This document shows, in pieces, positions 1-8,120 of a stretch of DNA of 64,000 nucleotides. The position numbers and the translations under genes are program-made. The first letter of the stretch is position 1. Every line of letters starts with the position of its first letter. This DNA comes from Streptomyces sp. LX-29. GTDB lineage: Bacteria; Actinomycetota; Actinomycetes; Streptomycetales; Streptomycetaceae. The stretch covers positions 3,667,559 to 3,731,558 of the forward strand of contig NZ_CP089746.1 of NCBI RefSeq assembly GCF_029541745.1, in the 5' to 3' direction. The notes below the pieces were generated by a model. It did not search any database, was not told where the DNA came from, and saw only the letters and a program-made list of their open reading frames with translations.

Positions 1-152
1 TTAAAATCTCGTCAAAACCGGTATGGAATCGGGCACTTGATCCAGTAAAGAAACTCTGAACAGCTCTAGCCGCTGGCCGGGCCGGGCGGTCTGCCCTGAT
101 GCCCTGCAAGACCCGGCAGTTCCAGCACGTACGAATACGGGGAGGAAGCACC

Positions 153-308
153 TTGAGTCCGGAAGACCGCGCGCTGCTCGCAGAGATCGCGGAGATGGTC
201 GAACGGCTGCGCCGGGAAGTGGAGAGCCTGCGCGCCGAGGTGTCCGCGATCAATGAGCGGCGGCCCCCGGCCCCTGGTGAGACTTCAGCTCGGCGACTTC
301 CTGCTTGA
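153..308 (+). CDS. small coiled-coil protein of unknown function
   Basis: A TTG start at 153 has a good ribosome binding site (GGGGAGGAAG, 139-148). It gives a 51-residue product that is mostly one charged helix with heptad-like spacing (EIAEMVERLRREVESLRAEV). An in-frame ATG at 99 has no ribosome binding site. The 3' end overlaps the tail of the convergent GntR gene by 59 bases, and that protein also ends in a coiled coil (LTEVLQAIRDQL), so the two tails may interact. No family is recognised. Coding status rests on the ribosome binding site and composition only. Confidence 0.45.
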   Translation: MSPEDRALLAEIAEMVERLRREVESLRAEVSAINERRPPAPGETSARRLPA

Positions 309-711
309 GCGCCTGGACGTCCGCGTTCAACGTGCGGAGCTGGTCCCGGATGGCTTGGAGAACCTCGGTGAGAGAGCCCGCGGCCGGCGCATCGTCCGGC
401 TCCGCCCCGGCCTCGGTAGGCGTGGGCTGCTGCGGTCGCCGGTAGGTCTTGGCCTCGTAGTTCTCGCCGTTGGGCCCGATCACGTCCGCGACATAGCTAC
501 CCCGCCCCTGGACGGTGTAGATCAAGCCCTCGTCGCGGAGTACGCGTAGGGCGCTGCGCGCGGTCATGTTGGCGACGCCGAACCGCTCTTGCAGCTCGCG
601 GTGCGAGGGGAGCTGTTCGCCCGGCCTGATCTTGCCCGCCTTGATCTCCGCCCGGAGAGCGTCGGCGGCCTGCTGGTAGGGCGGGCGCGAATCGTGCGTC
701 GGCGGCGTCAT
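250..711 (-). CDS. GntR-family transcriptional regulator of AICE 1
   Basis: This is a 153-residue protein with an N-terminal GntR winged helix at about residues 10-75 (PYQQAADALRAEI, GEQLPSHRELQERFGVANMT, GRGSYVADV). There is no UTRA or FCD effector domain; a proline-rich linker leads to a C-terminal coiled coil, which suggests a small dimerising repressor. I chose the ATG at 711 because the upstream TTG at 759 would add residues unlike any GntR N-terminus. The gene is divergent from the transfer operon at 855, and three TAGCTAG words lie between them, so autoregulation and repression of transfer genes, as for KorSA in pSAM2, are likely. Confidence 0.85.
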   Translation of the reverse strand: MTPPTHDSRPPYQQAADALRAEIKAGKIRPGEQLPSHRELQERFGVANMTARSALRVLRDEGLIYTVQGRGSYVADVIGPNGENYEAKTYRRPQQPTPTEAGAEPDDAPAAGSLTEVLQAIRDQLRTLNADVQALKQEVAELKSHQGPGAAAH

Positions 712-766
712 GGCCCAAGGGTAGCCCGCGTTAGCCCACCTATCACACCCACCGAACAAACCAAGG

Positions 767-800
767 TAGCTAGATCGCTTGACATAGCTAGCCTAGCTAG
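767..800 (+). promoter_or_regulatory. TAGCTAG triple-repeat operator with -35 box
   Basis: TAGCTAG occurs at 767-773, 785-791 and 794-800; the last two are 9 bases apart and the word contains the palindrome CTAG. A TTGACA -35-like hexamer (779-784) sits between copies one and two, so a bound repressor would cover the promoter of the gene at 855. The position between the divergent GntR gene and the transfer operon makes this the likely GntR operator. Confidence 0.65.
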
Positions 801-854
801 GTGAAGGTGGAGTCCCGCCGCACAAGCGGCCGGTGACGAAAGGAAGTTCAAGCA

Positions 855-1229
855 ATGGCTATGACCCGCATCCGTGTCGGGCTGCTGCCGTCCACGCAGT
901 TCATCGTGGGCACGCTGCCGGTGCCGAAGGTGAAAGACCCGGAGACCGGCGAGCTGGCCACCGACCGGGAGACCGGCGAGACCCTGTTCACGCTGACCGT
1001 GTTCCTCATGGAGGAGGGGCGGGCGGAGCAGATGAAGATCACCGTACCGCAGTCCGGTCTCGTGGACGGCCTCAGGCAGGGTCTTCCGGTCCGGCTGATG
1101 GAGCTGTTCGCCCTCCCGTGGGCTCGCATCTTCAACGGTCAGCTGTCCGACGGCGTCGCCTACCGGGTCTCGCGCCTGGAACTGGCGGGTCTGCCGCAGG
1201 CTCCCGAGGTGTCGGAGTCGGCCGCGTGA
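855..1229 (+). CDS. AICE small protein, possibly SCO3933-like regulator
   Basis: The product has 124 residues, is soluble and has no membrane segment. The ATG at 855 follows AAAGGAAG at a good distance. The sequence (TRIRVGLLPSTQFIVGTLPVPKVKD, with a duplicated ETGE pattern) resembles proteins that precede the FtsK-like gene in many Streptomyces AICEs and that I associate with the label SCO3933-family regulatory protein. That assignment is from memory and tentative. It is the first gene of the operon behind the TAGCTAG operators and overlaps the next gene by GTGA. Confidence 0.7.
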   Translation: MAMTRIRVGLLPSTQFIVGTLPVPKVKDPETGELATDRETGETLFTLTVFLMEEGRAEQMKITVPQSGLVDGLRQGLPVRLMELFALPWARIFNGQLSDGVAYRVSRLELAGLPQAPEVSESAA

Positions 1230-1429
1230 CGGCCGCCGACATCAACCCGGCCTACCCGGTCGTGCCGGAGGGTGGGGCCAACGACTCCCGGTTCAACAAC
1301 GGCCTGGTCTTCGACGTGGCCGATGTCCTGGAGGCCCACGGCTTTCCGCCGCTCAGGTCCGGTCGTGACCTGGTGGAACTCATGCAGGCGCTTTACCGAT
1401 TCATCTACACGACGAAGGGCAACGCGTGA
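1226..1429 (+). CDS. small AICE protein of unknown function
   Basis: The product has 67 residues. The GTG start at 1226 overlaps the previous stop and the gene's own stop overlaps the next GTG at 1426, so three genes are translationally coupled. The frame is open further upstream, but the coupled GTG is the natural start. The sequence (NPAYPVVPEGGANDSRFNNG) is soluble with no recognisable domain. Position between the SCO3933-like gene and the transfer ATPase suggests an accessory transfer or regulatory role, which is inference only. Confidence 0.65.
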   Translation: MTAADINPAYPVVPEGGANDSRFNNGLVFDVADVLEAHGFPPLRSGRDLVELMQALYRFIYTTKGNA

Positions 1430-2778
1430 CTGCGCGGGAGTTCATTGGGTCTGCCCCGGCTGTGGCCGGGGCGGCCCTGGCCGTGGCCTCCATATGGGCG
1501 GTGCTGTGGCTGGTGCGCTACGTGCGTGCGGACACGATGACGCGGGCCAGCATCCGTCAGGCGGTCCGCGTCCGCTTCGGCTGGCGGCGGCTGGCGCCGA
1601 TGGCGGGGCTGTCGGTGACGGACAAGACGCCGCCGACCGTGGTGGTCGCCCCGGACGGCAAGGTGCCCAAGCCTCGGGTGCTCATCCCGAAGATCAAGGT
1701 GGCCCCTGACCGGTACGGGGTCCTGGTCCGGGCGGAGTGCCTGCCCAAGGTGAGCCTGGGCGAGTTCCAGCGCGCGGCCCCGTATCTGGCCGATGCCTGG
1801 CGGTGCGCCCGCGTATCGGTCCTGCCCGACACGCCGGGCCGGCTCCTGATCCGCGGCGTGCGCATGGACCCGCTCATCGTCCGCACCGACCACACCCCGA
1901 CCGGGGCCCCGCCGGAGGAGATCGCGACGTGGCACCTGGGGTTGGACGAGTACGCCCAGCCGGTGAGCGTCAGCCTGGCCGACGTACCTGGCGTGACCGT
2001 GGCTGGTCTGCCCGGCTTCGGCAAGACCTCGTTGCTGAACCGGTTCCTGTGCGACACCGCGCCCTCGGACGCGATCCAGTACGCGGTTGCTGACGGCAAG
2101 GTCACCTCGTCTGCTGAGGGGGACTACGCGGAGCTGGCCCAGCGTGCTTTCGCGTTCGTCGGGGATGACCTCGGGGAGGCGAACGCCCTGTTCACGCGCT
2201 TGGTGGAGCTGCGGCGGGCCCGTTCGGCGGCCATCCGCTCCGTGCTCGGGGTCAAGAACATGTGGCACGTCGGCCCCTCCGCCGCCTGGCCCCTGACGGT
2301 CCTGATCATCGACGAAGCGCACACCTACTTCCGCGAGCACAAGGGCTCGGACCCCCAGACGAAGAAGCTCGCCGCGCTCGCCGCGGAGAACGCCCGACTG
2401 GTGGAGGACCTGGTGAAGAAGGGGCGGAGTGTCGGCATGCTGGTGATCATCGCGACCCAGAAGGCGACCGGCGACGCTATCCCCACCTTCATCCGCGATG
2501 TCTGTCCGGTGGGCCTGTCCTTCGCGCAGAAGACTGCTGAGGCGGCCGTGGTCGCCCTGGGAGAGGACATCCGGAACTGGCCGGACGCCAACCCCACCGC
2601 TCTCCAGGACCCGGTCTACGTCGGCGTGGCGTCCATGGCCCACCAGGGTCGGCCCGGCTTCACCCGCGTCCGCACCCCGTATGTGGCCGACACAGACGCC
2701 GACCGCATCGCCGCCGCCACCGCGCATCTGACCCGCGACCCCGCCGAACTCCTCGCCCAACTCGTGAAGGCGGCCTGA
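1426..2778 (+). CDS. FtsK/SpoIIIE-like DNA transfer ATPase of AICE 1
   Basis: This 450-residue protein has one N-terminal membrane segment (about residues 10-30), a Walker A motif GLPGFGKTS near residue 195 and a Walker B motif LTVLIIDEAH near residue 292. It matches the TraB/TraSA class, which moves double-stranded plasmid DNA between mycelia without a relaxase. The GTG start overlaps the preceding stop. Its own TGA is followed by 50 bases and then the SpdB-like gene with a strong AAGGAGG site. The motor core is complete, so transfer should work if the element can excise. Confidence 0.9.
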   Translation: MTAREFIGSAPAVAGAALAVASIWAVLWLVRYVRADTMTRASIRQAVRVRFGWRRLAPMAGLSVTDKTPPTVVVAPDGKVPKPRVLIPKIKVAPDRYGVLVRAECLPKVSLGEFQRAAPYLADAWRCARVSVLPDTPGRLLIRGVRMDPLIVRTDHTPTGAPPEEIATWHLGLDEYAQPVSVSLADVPGVTVAGLPGFGKTSLLNRFLCDTAPSDAIQYAVADGKVTSSAEGDYAELAQRAFAFVGDDLGEANALFTRLVELRRARSAAIRSVLGVKNMWHVGPSAAWPLTVLIIDEAHTYFREHKGSDPQTKKLAALAAENARLVEDLVKKGRSVGMLVIIATQKATGDAIPTFIRDVCPVGLSFAQKTAEAAVVALGEDIRNWPDANPTALQDPVYVGVASMAHQGRPGFTRVRTPYVADTDADRIAAATAHLTRDPAELLAQLVKAA

Positions 2779-2828
2779 CCCCGCCCCGCTCCGGCTCCAC
2801 CGACACCCGAAAGGAGGTGAACCCCCTC

Positions 2829-3542
2829 ATGGCTGAAGATCGGATCACTCAGCGCACGGTGACCGTGGTCATGGCCGTCATCGCCGCCCTGGCCTTCGTC
2901 TTCTCCTTCGGCAACGTCTGGGCCCTCGCCCTCCGCCTCGGCATCCCTCGCCCCATCGCACCGCTGATCGCGCCGATGGTCGACCTCTCCGTGGTCGGCC
3001 TCCTGGTCGCCCTGCGCTACCTGTCCCTGCGCGGCGTCCCCGCCCAGCACATGAAGTCCGCAACCCGGCTCATGCACCTGTCCGGCCTGCTCACCCTGGC
3101 ACTCAACATCGCCGAACCCCTGGCCACCGAGCACTACGGCCGCGCCGCCGTCGACGCCGTCGCCCCGCTCCTCCTCCTGGGCTGGGGAGCCGTCGGCCCC
3201 CAACTCCTGCGCCACTTCCACACCGTGGCCCAAGCCGCCGCGACGGCGCCCGAGCAGCCGGCCCCGGGCCCGGCCGACGCGCCCGCCCCGGCCACGGCAC
3301 CCCCGACTCCTGCGGCCCCGGAGCCCACCGCGGCACCCGCTCCGGTACCGACGACAGCACCGGCGCCCAGCCCCGACCTGCCGGCCGTCGTCGTACCCCA
3401 ACCGCTGATGGCGGCAGCCCGCGCCATCGCCAATACCCACCAGGCCGAACACGGCGAACCCATCACCCTCGCCCAGCTCCGCGCTCGCCTCGGTGTCGCC
3501 CTCCCCCTGGCCACCGCCGCGCACGCCCAGCTCACCCGCTGA
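2829..3542 (+). CDS. SpdB-like DUF2637 membrane protein
   Basis: The product has 237 residues. About four membrane segments occupy the first 130 residues (VVMAVIAALAFVFSFGNVW, LIAPMVDLSVVGLLVAL). A Pro/Ala/Thr-rich linker at about 135-190 leads to a short C-terminal helical domain resembling a helix-turn-helix (EPITLAQLRARLGV). I chose the ATG at 2829 because the earlier in-frame GTG lies inside the AAGGAGGTGA ribosome binding site. DUF2637 proteins sit between the transfer ATPase and RepSA in pSAM2-like elements and are linked to intramycelial spread. Confidence 0.8.
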   Translation: MAEDRITQRTVTVVMAVIAALAFVFSFGNVWALALRLGIPRPIAPLIAPMVDLSVVGLLVALRYLSLRGVPAQHMKSATRLMHLSGLLTLALNIAEPLATEHYGRAAVDAVAPLLLLGWGAVGPQLLRHFHTVAQAAATAPEQPAPGPADAPAPATAPPTPAAPEPTAAPAPVPTTAPAPSPDLPAVVVPQPLMAAARAIANTHQAEHGEPITLAQLRARLGVALPLATAAHAQLTR

Positions 3543-3604
3543 CCCCGGTGGCCACCCCGGGACCCACCCATCACTCCCGCCCGACAGGGCCCGGTCCGTC
3601 ATGC

Positions 3605-3641
3605 CCCGAGCAGCCTCGCACCCCGCCCCGGGCTGCTCGGG
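3605..3641 (+). promoter_or_regulatory. hairpin upstream of repSA
   Basis: An 11-bp perfect stem (CCCGAGCAGCC at 3605-3615 with its complement at 3631-3641) encloses a C-rich 15-base loop. It lies in the gap between the SpdB-like gene and the repSA ribosome binding site (3652-3660). No T-run follows, so it may limit read-through or shape the repSA leader rather than act as a classical terminator. Confidence 0.45.
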
Positions 3642-3668
3642 CCCCACCCTCGAAAGGAGACCTCTCCC

Positions 3669-5132
3669 TTGAACCGCCCGCTGGACCTGCGCCACGTGGC
3701 GAGCCTGGCCGTCCGCGACCTGGTCGAGCTCGCCCACCTGCCCGACTTCGACCGCGTCCAGGACCAGATCCGCCAAGTCCGCGGCTGCACCCGTCCCGTC
3801 AACCTCGTCGGCTCCACCGAGACCCGCGACGCTGCGACCAATGCGGTCCTGCGCTCCTACACCACCGCCGATGAGCCCACTGGCCGCCTGCTCACCGCCT
3901 GCGGCAACCGCCGCGCCTCCCGCTGCCCGGCCTGCTCCCGGCTCTACGCCGCCGACACCTACCACCTGATCAAAGCCGGCCTCTCCGGCGGCAAGACCGT
4001 CCCCGACACCGTCCGCACCCACCCCCGCGTCTTCGCCACTCTCACGGCCCCCTCCTTCGGCCCAGTCCACAACCGCCCCACCACCGCCACGGCGAAGACC
4101 CGGCCCTGCCGCTGCGGCGGACACCACCTGGCCGACGACCCCGCCCTGGGGACCCCGCTCGACCCGACCACCTACGACTACGCCGGCGCCGTGCTCTGGA
4201 ACGCCCACGCCGGAGCCCTGTGGGCCCGCTTCACCACCTACCTCCGCCGCGAACTCGCCGCACACCTGGACATGACTCAGAAGGAGCTCAACGCCTCCCT
4301 GCGCGTCTCCTTCGCGAAGGTCGCCGAGTACCAAAAGCGCGGCCTGGTCCACTTCCACGCCGTGATCCGCCTCGACGGCCCCGACGGCCACAGCGAACCC
4401 CCACCCGCCTGGGCCACCACCGACGCCCTCACCCACGCCATCACGGCAGCCGCCGAACGCGCGACGCTCACTGTCGACTCCGACGCCACCGGCGAACGCG
4501 AGCTGCGGTGGGGCCGGCAGATCGACATCCGAGAGATCGAGCACCTGGCCGCCGGTGAACTCACCGACCAGAAAGTCGCCGCCTACGTCGCCAAGTACGC
4601 CACCAAGAGCGCCGAGACCTCCGGCACCGTGGACCGGACCCTGCGCTGCCCCCGCTGCACCGGACGCGGCCACATCACCGGCCCCGACGGCTTCCACCAC
4701 GCGTGCGCTGACTGCGACGGCACCGGACAGGCCGAACCCATCGCCGACCTCCCCGTGCGGCGCCACGTACGCCAGATGATCCGCACCGCCTGGGCCCTCG
4801 GCCACCTGCCCGAGTTCGCCCACCTCAACCTCTGGAAGTGGGCCCACATGCTCGGCTTCCGCGGTCACTTCTCCACCAAGTCCCGCGCCTACTCCACCAC
4901 CCTCGGCGCCCTCCGCGACATCCGCCGCGCCTGGCGCACCGCCCAGACCCACTCCGAGCACGAGGCACCCGGAGCCGGCGGAGAGACCACCCTCGCCCTC
5001 TCCCACTGGCGGTACCTGGCCTCCGGCTACAGCCCCGGCGAAGAACTCCTGGCCGCCCAGGTCCGCCACGACATCGCCGAGACCCGCGCCGAAGCCGAAC
5101 GACGCAAGACCGAAGGAGACCCCTGGCTGTGA
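3669..5132 (+). CDS. repSA: RepSA-type replication initiator
   Basis: This 487-residue protein resembles the rolling-circle initiator of pSAM2. It has a Cys-rich zinc-type motif near residue 78 (CGNRRASRCPAC), an FATLTAPSFGPVH segment near 120, an HUH-like motif VHFHAVIRLDG near 227, a tyrosine region YVAKYATKSAE near 305, and a second zinc-ribbon-like segment (CPRCTGRG, CADCDGTG) near 330. The TTG start is chosen because GAAAGGAGA lies 8 bases upstream. It amplifies the excised element. The stop overlaps the xis GTG, so Rep and Xis are made together. Confidence 0.9.
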   Translation: MNRPLDLRHVASLAVRDLVELAHLPDFDRVQDQIRQVRGCTRPVNLVGSTETRDAATNAVLRSYTTADEPTGRLLTACGNRRASRCPACSRLYAADTYHLIKAGLSGGKTVPDTVRTHPRVFATLTAPSFGPVHNRPTTATAKTRPCRCGGHHLADDPALGTPLDPTTYDYAGAVLWNAHAGALWARFTTYLRRELAAHLDMTQKELNASLRVSFAKVAEYQKRGLVHFHAVIRLDGPDGHSEPPPAWATTDALTHAITAAAERATLTVDSDATGERELRWGRQIDIREIEHLAAGELTDQKVAAYVAKYATKSAETSGTVDRTLRCPRCTGRGHITGPDGFHHACADCDGTGQAEPIADLPVRRHVRQMIRTAWALGHLPEFAHLNLWKWAHMLGFRGHFSTKSRAYSTTLGALRDIRRAWRTAQTHSEHEAPGAGGETTLALSHWRYLASGYSPGEELLAAQVRHDIAETRAEAERRKTEGDPWL

Positions 5133-5311
5133 CCCCTGGGCTGCTCAACGTGGACCAGGTCGCCGCTCACCTCCAGGTGAGCCGCTGGACGGTCTACAAC
5201 CTCATCCGCTCGCGAGAGCTGGCCTCCCTCACTGTCGGCCGCTGTCGCCGCATCACCGAATCCGCACTTCACGACTACATCTCACGACAGACCGAACGGG
5301 AGGCTTCCTAA
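5129..5311 (+). CDS. xis: excisionase (MerR-like HTH)
   Basis: The product has 60 residues and is a single helix-turn-helix of the excisionase type (LLNVDQVAAHLQVSRWTVYNLI, then a basic wing VGRCRRITESAL). The GTG start overlaps the RepSA stop. Xis directs Int toward excision. Its TAA stop lies inside the 9-base CTTCCTAAT that flanks the IS110 insertion, and the same bases recur on the far side, so the insertion left the reading frame intact while pushing int about 1.3 kb further away. Confidence 0.88.
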   Translation: MTPGLLNVDQVAAHLQVSRWTVYNLIRSRELASLTVGRCRRITESALHDYISRQTEREAS

Positions 5312-6603
5312 TGCTGTTGTCAAGCGGCAAGCGTGACGGGCGGTGTGACTTGGTAGCACCGTCGGTCACGGATGAGGGCCCACAGAACGTTGACGCGTCG
5401 GCGGGCGAGGGCGAGGACGGCCTGGACGTGGCTCTTGCCCTCGGCTCTCTTGCGGTCGTAGAACCGCTTGGAGTTGGGATCGCTCCAGGAGCTGACCAGC
5501 GCGGAGGTGTAGAAGACGCGTTGCAGGCGCCGGTGGTAGCGCTGCGGGCGCCGCAGGTTTCCGCTGGTCTTGCCGGAGTCGTGCGGGGCGGGAGCGACGC
5601 CGCCGAAGGCCGCGAGGCGGTCCGCGGTGGGGAAGCCGGCCAGGCTGCCGCCGACGGCGACCAGGAACTCGGCACCGAGCTTGGGCCCCATGCCCGGCAT
5701 GCTCAGGATCACCTCGGCGAGTTCGTGCTCGCGAAACCGGCCCTCGATGAGTTTGTCGATCTCGGCGATCTTCTCGTTGAGGGCCATCACCTCCCTGGCG
5801 AGGGTGTGCACCATCTTCGCGATGGCCTTCTCGCCGGCCACGGCGGTGTGCTGCCGCTCGGCGGCCTCGACGGCGGCCTTGGCGAGGCTTTCGGCGCCGC
5901 GGACCTTGCGGTTGCGCAGCCAGGTGGTGAGCCGACTGACGCCGATGCGGCGCAGGGCGGCGGGGGTCTGGTAGCCGGTGAGGAGGACCAGGGGACCTGC
6001 GTTGGTGAGTTCCAGGGCGCGTTCGAGCGCGGGGAACATGCTCAGCAGGGTGCCCCGCAGGCGGTTGATGGTGCGGGTGCGGTCGGCGACCAGGTCGATG
6101 CGGTGGCTGGTGTGCAGCCGCAGCTCGATCGTGGTCTCGTCGTCGGGACGGATGATCTGCAGGTCGCGGCGCATGCGTGCCTGGTCGGCGATGATCCGGG
6201 CGTCGCGGGCGTCGGTCTTGCCCTCTCCCCGGTAGGCGTCGGAGGCCCGGTTGACCATGCGGCCGGGGATGTAGAGCAGCTCCTGCAGGTGGTTGACCAG
6301 GACAGCGATCAACAGACCCGGCTCGCCGCCGGTCATGTCCATCGCCCAGGTCAGCTCGCGGCCGTCGGCGAGGTCGAGGACGTCGCCCATGAGCTTCAGG
6401 AGCTCGGGCTCGTCGTTGGCCACCCGGCGCGACAGCAGGGTCTTGCCGTCGACGTCCATGGCGACGCAGTGGTGGTGGGTCTTGCCGCAGTCGATCCCGG
6501 CCCATATCCGGCTCATCGTGCTCCCGAAGTCGTTCCTGCCTTGCCTACCACGGACGACCTCGCCGGCATTGCCCTACACAGCGATCTTGTCGCACTTCCT
6601 AAT
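5304..6603 (-). mobile_element. IS110-family insertion between xis and int
   Basis: One transposase gene (5320-6516, minus) is flanked by CTTCCTAAT at 5304-5312 and 6595-6603. No terminal inverted repeats are visible, as expected for IS110. The outer noncoding ends are short: 7 bases after the first repeat copy and about 78 bases between the transposase start and the second copy. The repeats may be a duplicated target or a shared core; if so, one of the two copies is original. The element is antiparallel to its AICE host. Confidence 0.8.
5320..6516 (-). CDS. IS110-family transposase (DEDD recombinase)
   Basis: This 398-residue protein has usual IS110 length. The N-terminal RuvC-like DEDD domain is visible (WAGIDCGKTHHHCVAMD, TWAMDMTGGE, EGKTDARDARIIADQA). 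The C-terminal Transposase_20 domain has MPGMGPKLGAEFLVAVGG, FGGVAPAPHDSGKT and the segment FYTSALVS, which holds the expected serine. The ATG at 6516 follows GGGAGCACG. All key motifs appear intact, so it may be active. IS110 enzymes are guided by a bridge RNA from the noncoding end; see findings for why that is puzzling here. Confidence 0.93.
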   Translation of the reverse strand: MSRIWAGIDCGKTHHHCVAMDVDGKTLLSRRVANDEPELLKLMGDVLDLADGRELTWAMDMTGGEPGLLIAVLVNHLQELLYIPGRMVNRASDAYRGEGKTDARDARIIADQARMRRDLQIIRPDDETTIELRLHTSHRIDLVADRTRTINRLRGTLLSMFPALERALELTNAGPLVLLTGYQTPAALRRIGVSRLTTWLRNRKVRGAESLAKAAVEAAERQHTAVAGEKAIAKMVHTLAREVMALNEKIAEIDKLIEGRFREHELAEVILSMPGMGPKLGAEFLVAVGGSLAGFPTADRLAAFGGVAPAPHDSGKTSGNLRRPQRYHRRLQRVFYTSALVSSWSDPNSKRFYDRKRAEGKSHVQAVLALARRRVNVLWALIRDRRCYQVTPPVTLAA

Positions 6604-6755
6604 CGGCGGCCGAGTCGTCGTGGGGAGCAGGGCGGCCAAGCCTCCGGAGCCACGAACAACGGCAGCCAGCCTGAGAGCCACACCCCGCTCCCCTGGGTGC
6701 CACAACCTTACGAATGGCTGCGGTTCACCCGTGAGTTGAAAGGTAGGGCTGCCTG

Positions 6756-8030
6756 ATGGCGAAGAGGAATGCCAACGGCGAAGGGTCCATCTACCAGCGC
6801 AAGGACGGCCGTTGGGAGGGCATCGCGTTCGCCCTCCGCACAGACGGGACGTACAAGCGGCGCAGCGTCTACGGCAAGACCCGAGACGAGGTGCACGACA
6901 AGGTGACCCGGCTCAAGGCCGACTCTCAGAACGGGATTCCTGTCGCCACCTCCAAGATGGATCTCGGCGAGTACATGACCTACTGGTTGGCGAATGTGGC
7001 GCGCCTCAAGGTCCGGCTGTCGACGTACGCCGCGTACGAGTCGCTGGTGCGGAACTACATCACGCCGGGGTTGGGCAAGAAGAAGCTGACCCGGCTCACA
7101 GCTCGCGACATACGGTCCTTCCTCGTTTCGACCGCCAGGAAGTGCCAGTGCTGCGCACAGGGCAAGGACAAGGCCCGTCCTGAGAGGAAGCGCCGCTGCT
7201 GCGCGGTCGGCCAGTGCTGCGAGCAGTTCCCGTCAGACCGCACCGTGAGGTTCCTGCTGGTGATCCTGCGGGCCGCGCTCCAGCACGCCGTCCGAGAGGA
7301 CGAGCTGCCTCGCAACGTGGCCCGGAACGTGGAGCTGAGCGCCGGCACCAAGAGGGAGATCGAGCCACTGACCGCGAAGGAGGGGCGTCAGCTCCTGGCG
7401 GTGGCACGGGGCAACCGGCTGTGGGCGGCCTACGAGCTGGCCGTACGGATCGGCCTCCGCCGCGGGGAGGTCCTCGGCCTGCGCTGGCGTGACGTGGATC
7501 TGCACGAAGGCGTGGTCACCATCCGCCAGACGATCCAGCGCGTGGGCGGCGAACTGCTCATCGCGGCCCCGAAGACCCAGCGTTCGGCACGCCGGGTGGC
7601 CCTGCCCGACGAGTGCGTGGCGGCGCTCCGGGCCCGCCGTGCGGAGCAGCAGGGGGACAAGCGGGCGGCCGGCGACAAGTGGAAGGGGGACGGCAGCGAC
7701 CTCGTCTTCATGACGAAGAACGGCACCCCCATCGAGCCGCGCAACCTGAACCGGTCCTTCACGGCGCTCTGCGACCGGGCCAAGGTGCGCCGCGTCCGCT
7801 TCCACGACCTACGCCACACCTGCGCCTCGCTCCTCCACGAGCGCGGAGCCGACGCACGAACGATCATGGAAGTCCTCGGACACAGCTCCATACGCGTGAC
7901 GATGGACATCTACACCTTCGTCCGACTGGACTCGCAACGCGCCGCCTTCGACCGCGTCGGCGACGCCCTGCGTGACGGCAACGAGCCAGACGACGATGCC
8001 GGCGCGGGCAGTGTCCCGGCCGCCGTCTGA
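6756..8030 (+). CDS. int: tyrosine integrase of AICE 1
   Basis: This 424-residue tyrosine recombinase has an N-terminal arm-binding region (NGEGSIYQRKDGRWEG), a SAM-like core-binding domain, and catalytic residues in IGLRRGEVLGLRW (Arg), FHDLRHTCAS (HxxR) and GHSSIRVTMDIYTF (His and Tyr). A Cys-rich insert in the core-binding domain (KCQCCAQGKDK, RRCCAVGQCCEQ) is typical of this AICE integrase group. The ATG follows AAAGGTAGGG. The gene points to the 3' end of tRNA-Arg, which should contain attB. Because an IS separates it from xis, co-expression with xis is probably lost or altered. Confidence 0.93.
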   Translation: MAKRNANGEGSIYQRKDGRWEGIAFALRTDGTYKRRSVYGKTRDEVHDKVTRLKADSQNGIPVATSKMDLGEYMTYWLANVARLKVRLSTYAAYESLVRNYITPGLGKKKLTRLTARDIRSFLVSTARKCQCCAQGKDKARPERKRRCCAVGQCCEQFPSDRTVRFLLVILRAALQHAVREDELPRNVARNVELSAGTKREIEPLTAKEGRQLLAVARGNRLWAAYELAVRIGLRRGEVLGLRWRDVDLHEGVVTIRQTIQRVGGELLIAAPKTQRSARRVALPDECVAALRARRAEQQGDKRAAGDKWKGDGSDLVFMTKNGTPIEPRNLNRSFTALCDRAKVRRVRFHDLRHTCASLLHERGADARTIMEVLGHSSIRVTMDIYTFVRLDSQRAAFDRVGDALRDGNEPDDDAGAGSVPAAV

Positions 8031-8079
8031 TCCACCCCGCGGAGCGGTTGCCGTCAAAACTGCCGTCATCGCAAACACC

Positions 8080-8111
8080 AGAGGCCCCTTCCGTTCCCGG
8101 AAGGGGCCTCT
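8080..8111 (-). terminator. terminator between int and tRNA-Arg
   Basis: A 13-bp perfect stem (AGAGGCCCCTTCC at 8080-8092 with 8099-8111) has a 6-base loop. It lies just past the 3' end of tRNA-Arg on the minus strand and 49 bases past int on the plus strand, so it may stop transcription from both sides. Confidence 0.75.
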
Positions 8112-8120
8112 GGCCTGCTG

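Noticed and set aside
1..152. Left attachment site of AICE 1
   Set aside because: Looked for the tRNA-Arg 3' sequence (GCAGGTTCGAATCCTGC region) in both orientations near the left edge and found no match; the site must lie outside the window.
2616..5069. Long minus-strand frame opposite spdB and repSA
   Set aside because: Gly/Val/Asp-rich shadow translation; the plus strand has RepSA and DUF2637 motifs.
6517..6603. IS110 bridge RNA in the short upstream end
   Set aside because: Looked for two internal loops on the minus strand; only weak pairing was found in 78-87 bases, so I did not annotate one.
5311..6756. Plus-strand frame across the IS110 element
   Set aside because: Antisense to a transposase with all DEDD and C-terminal motifs.
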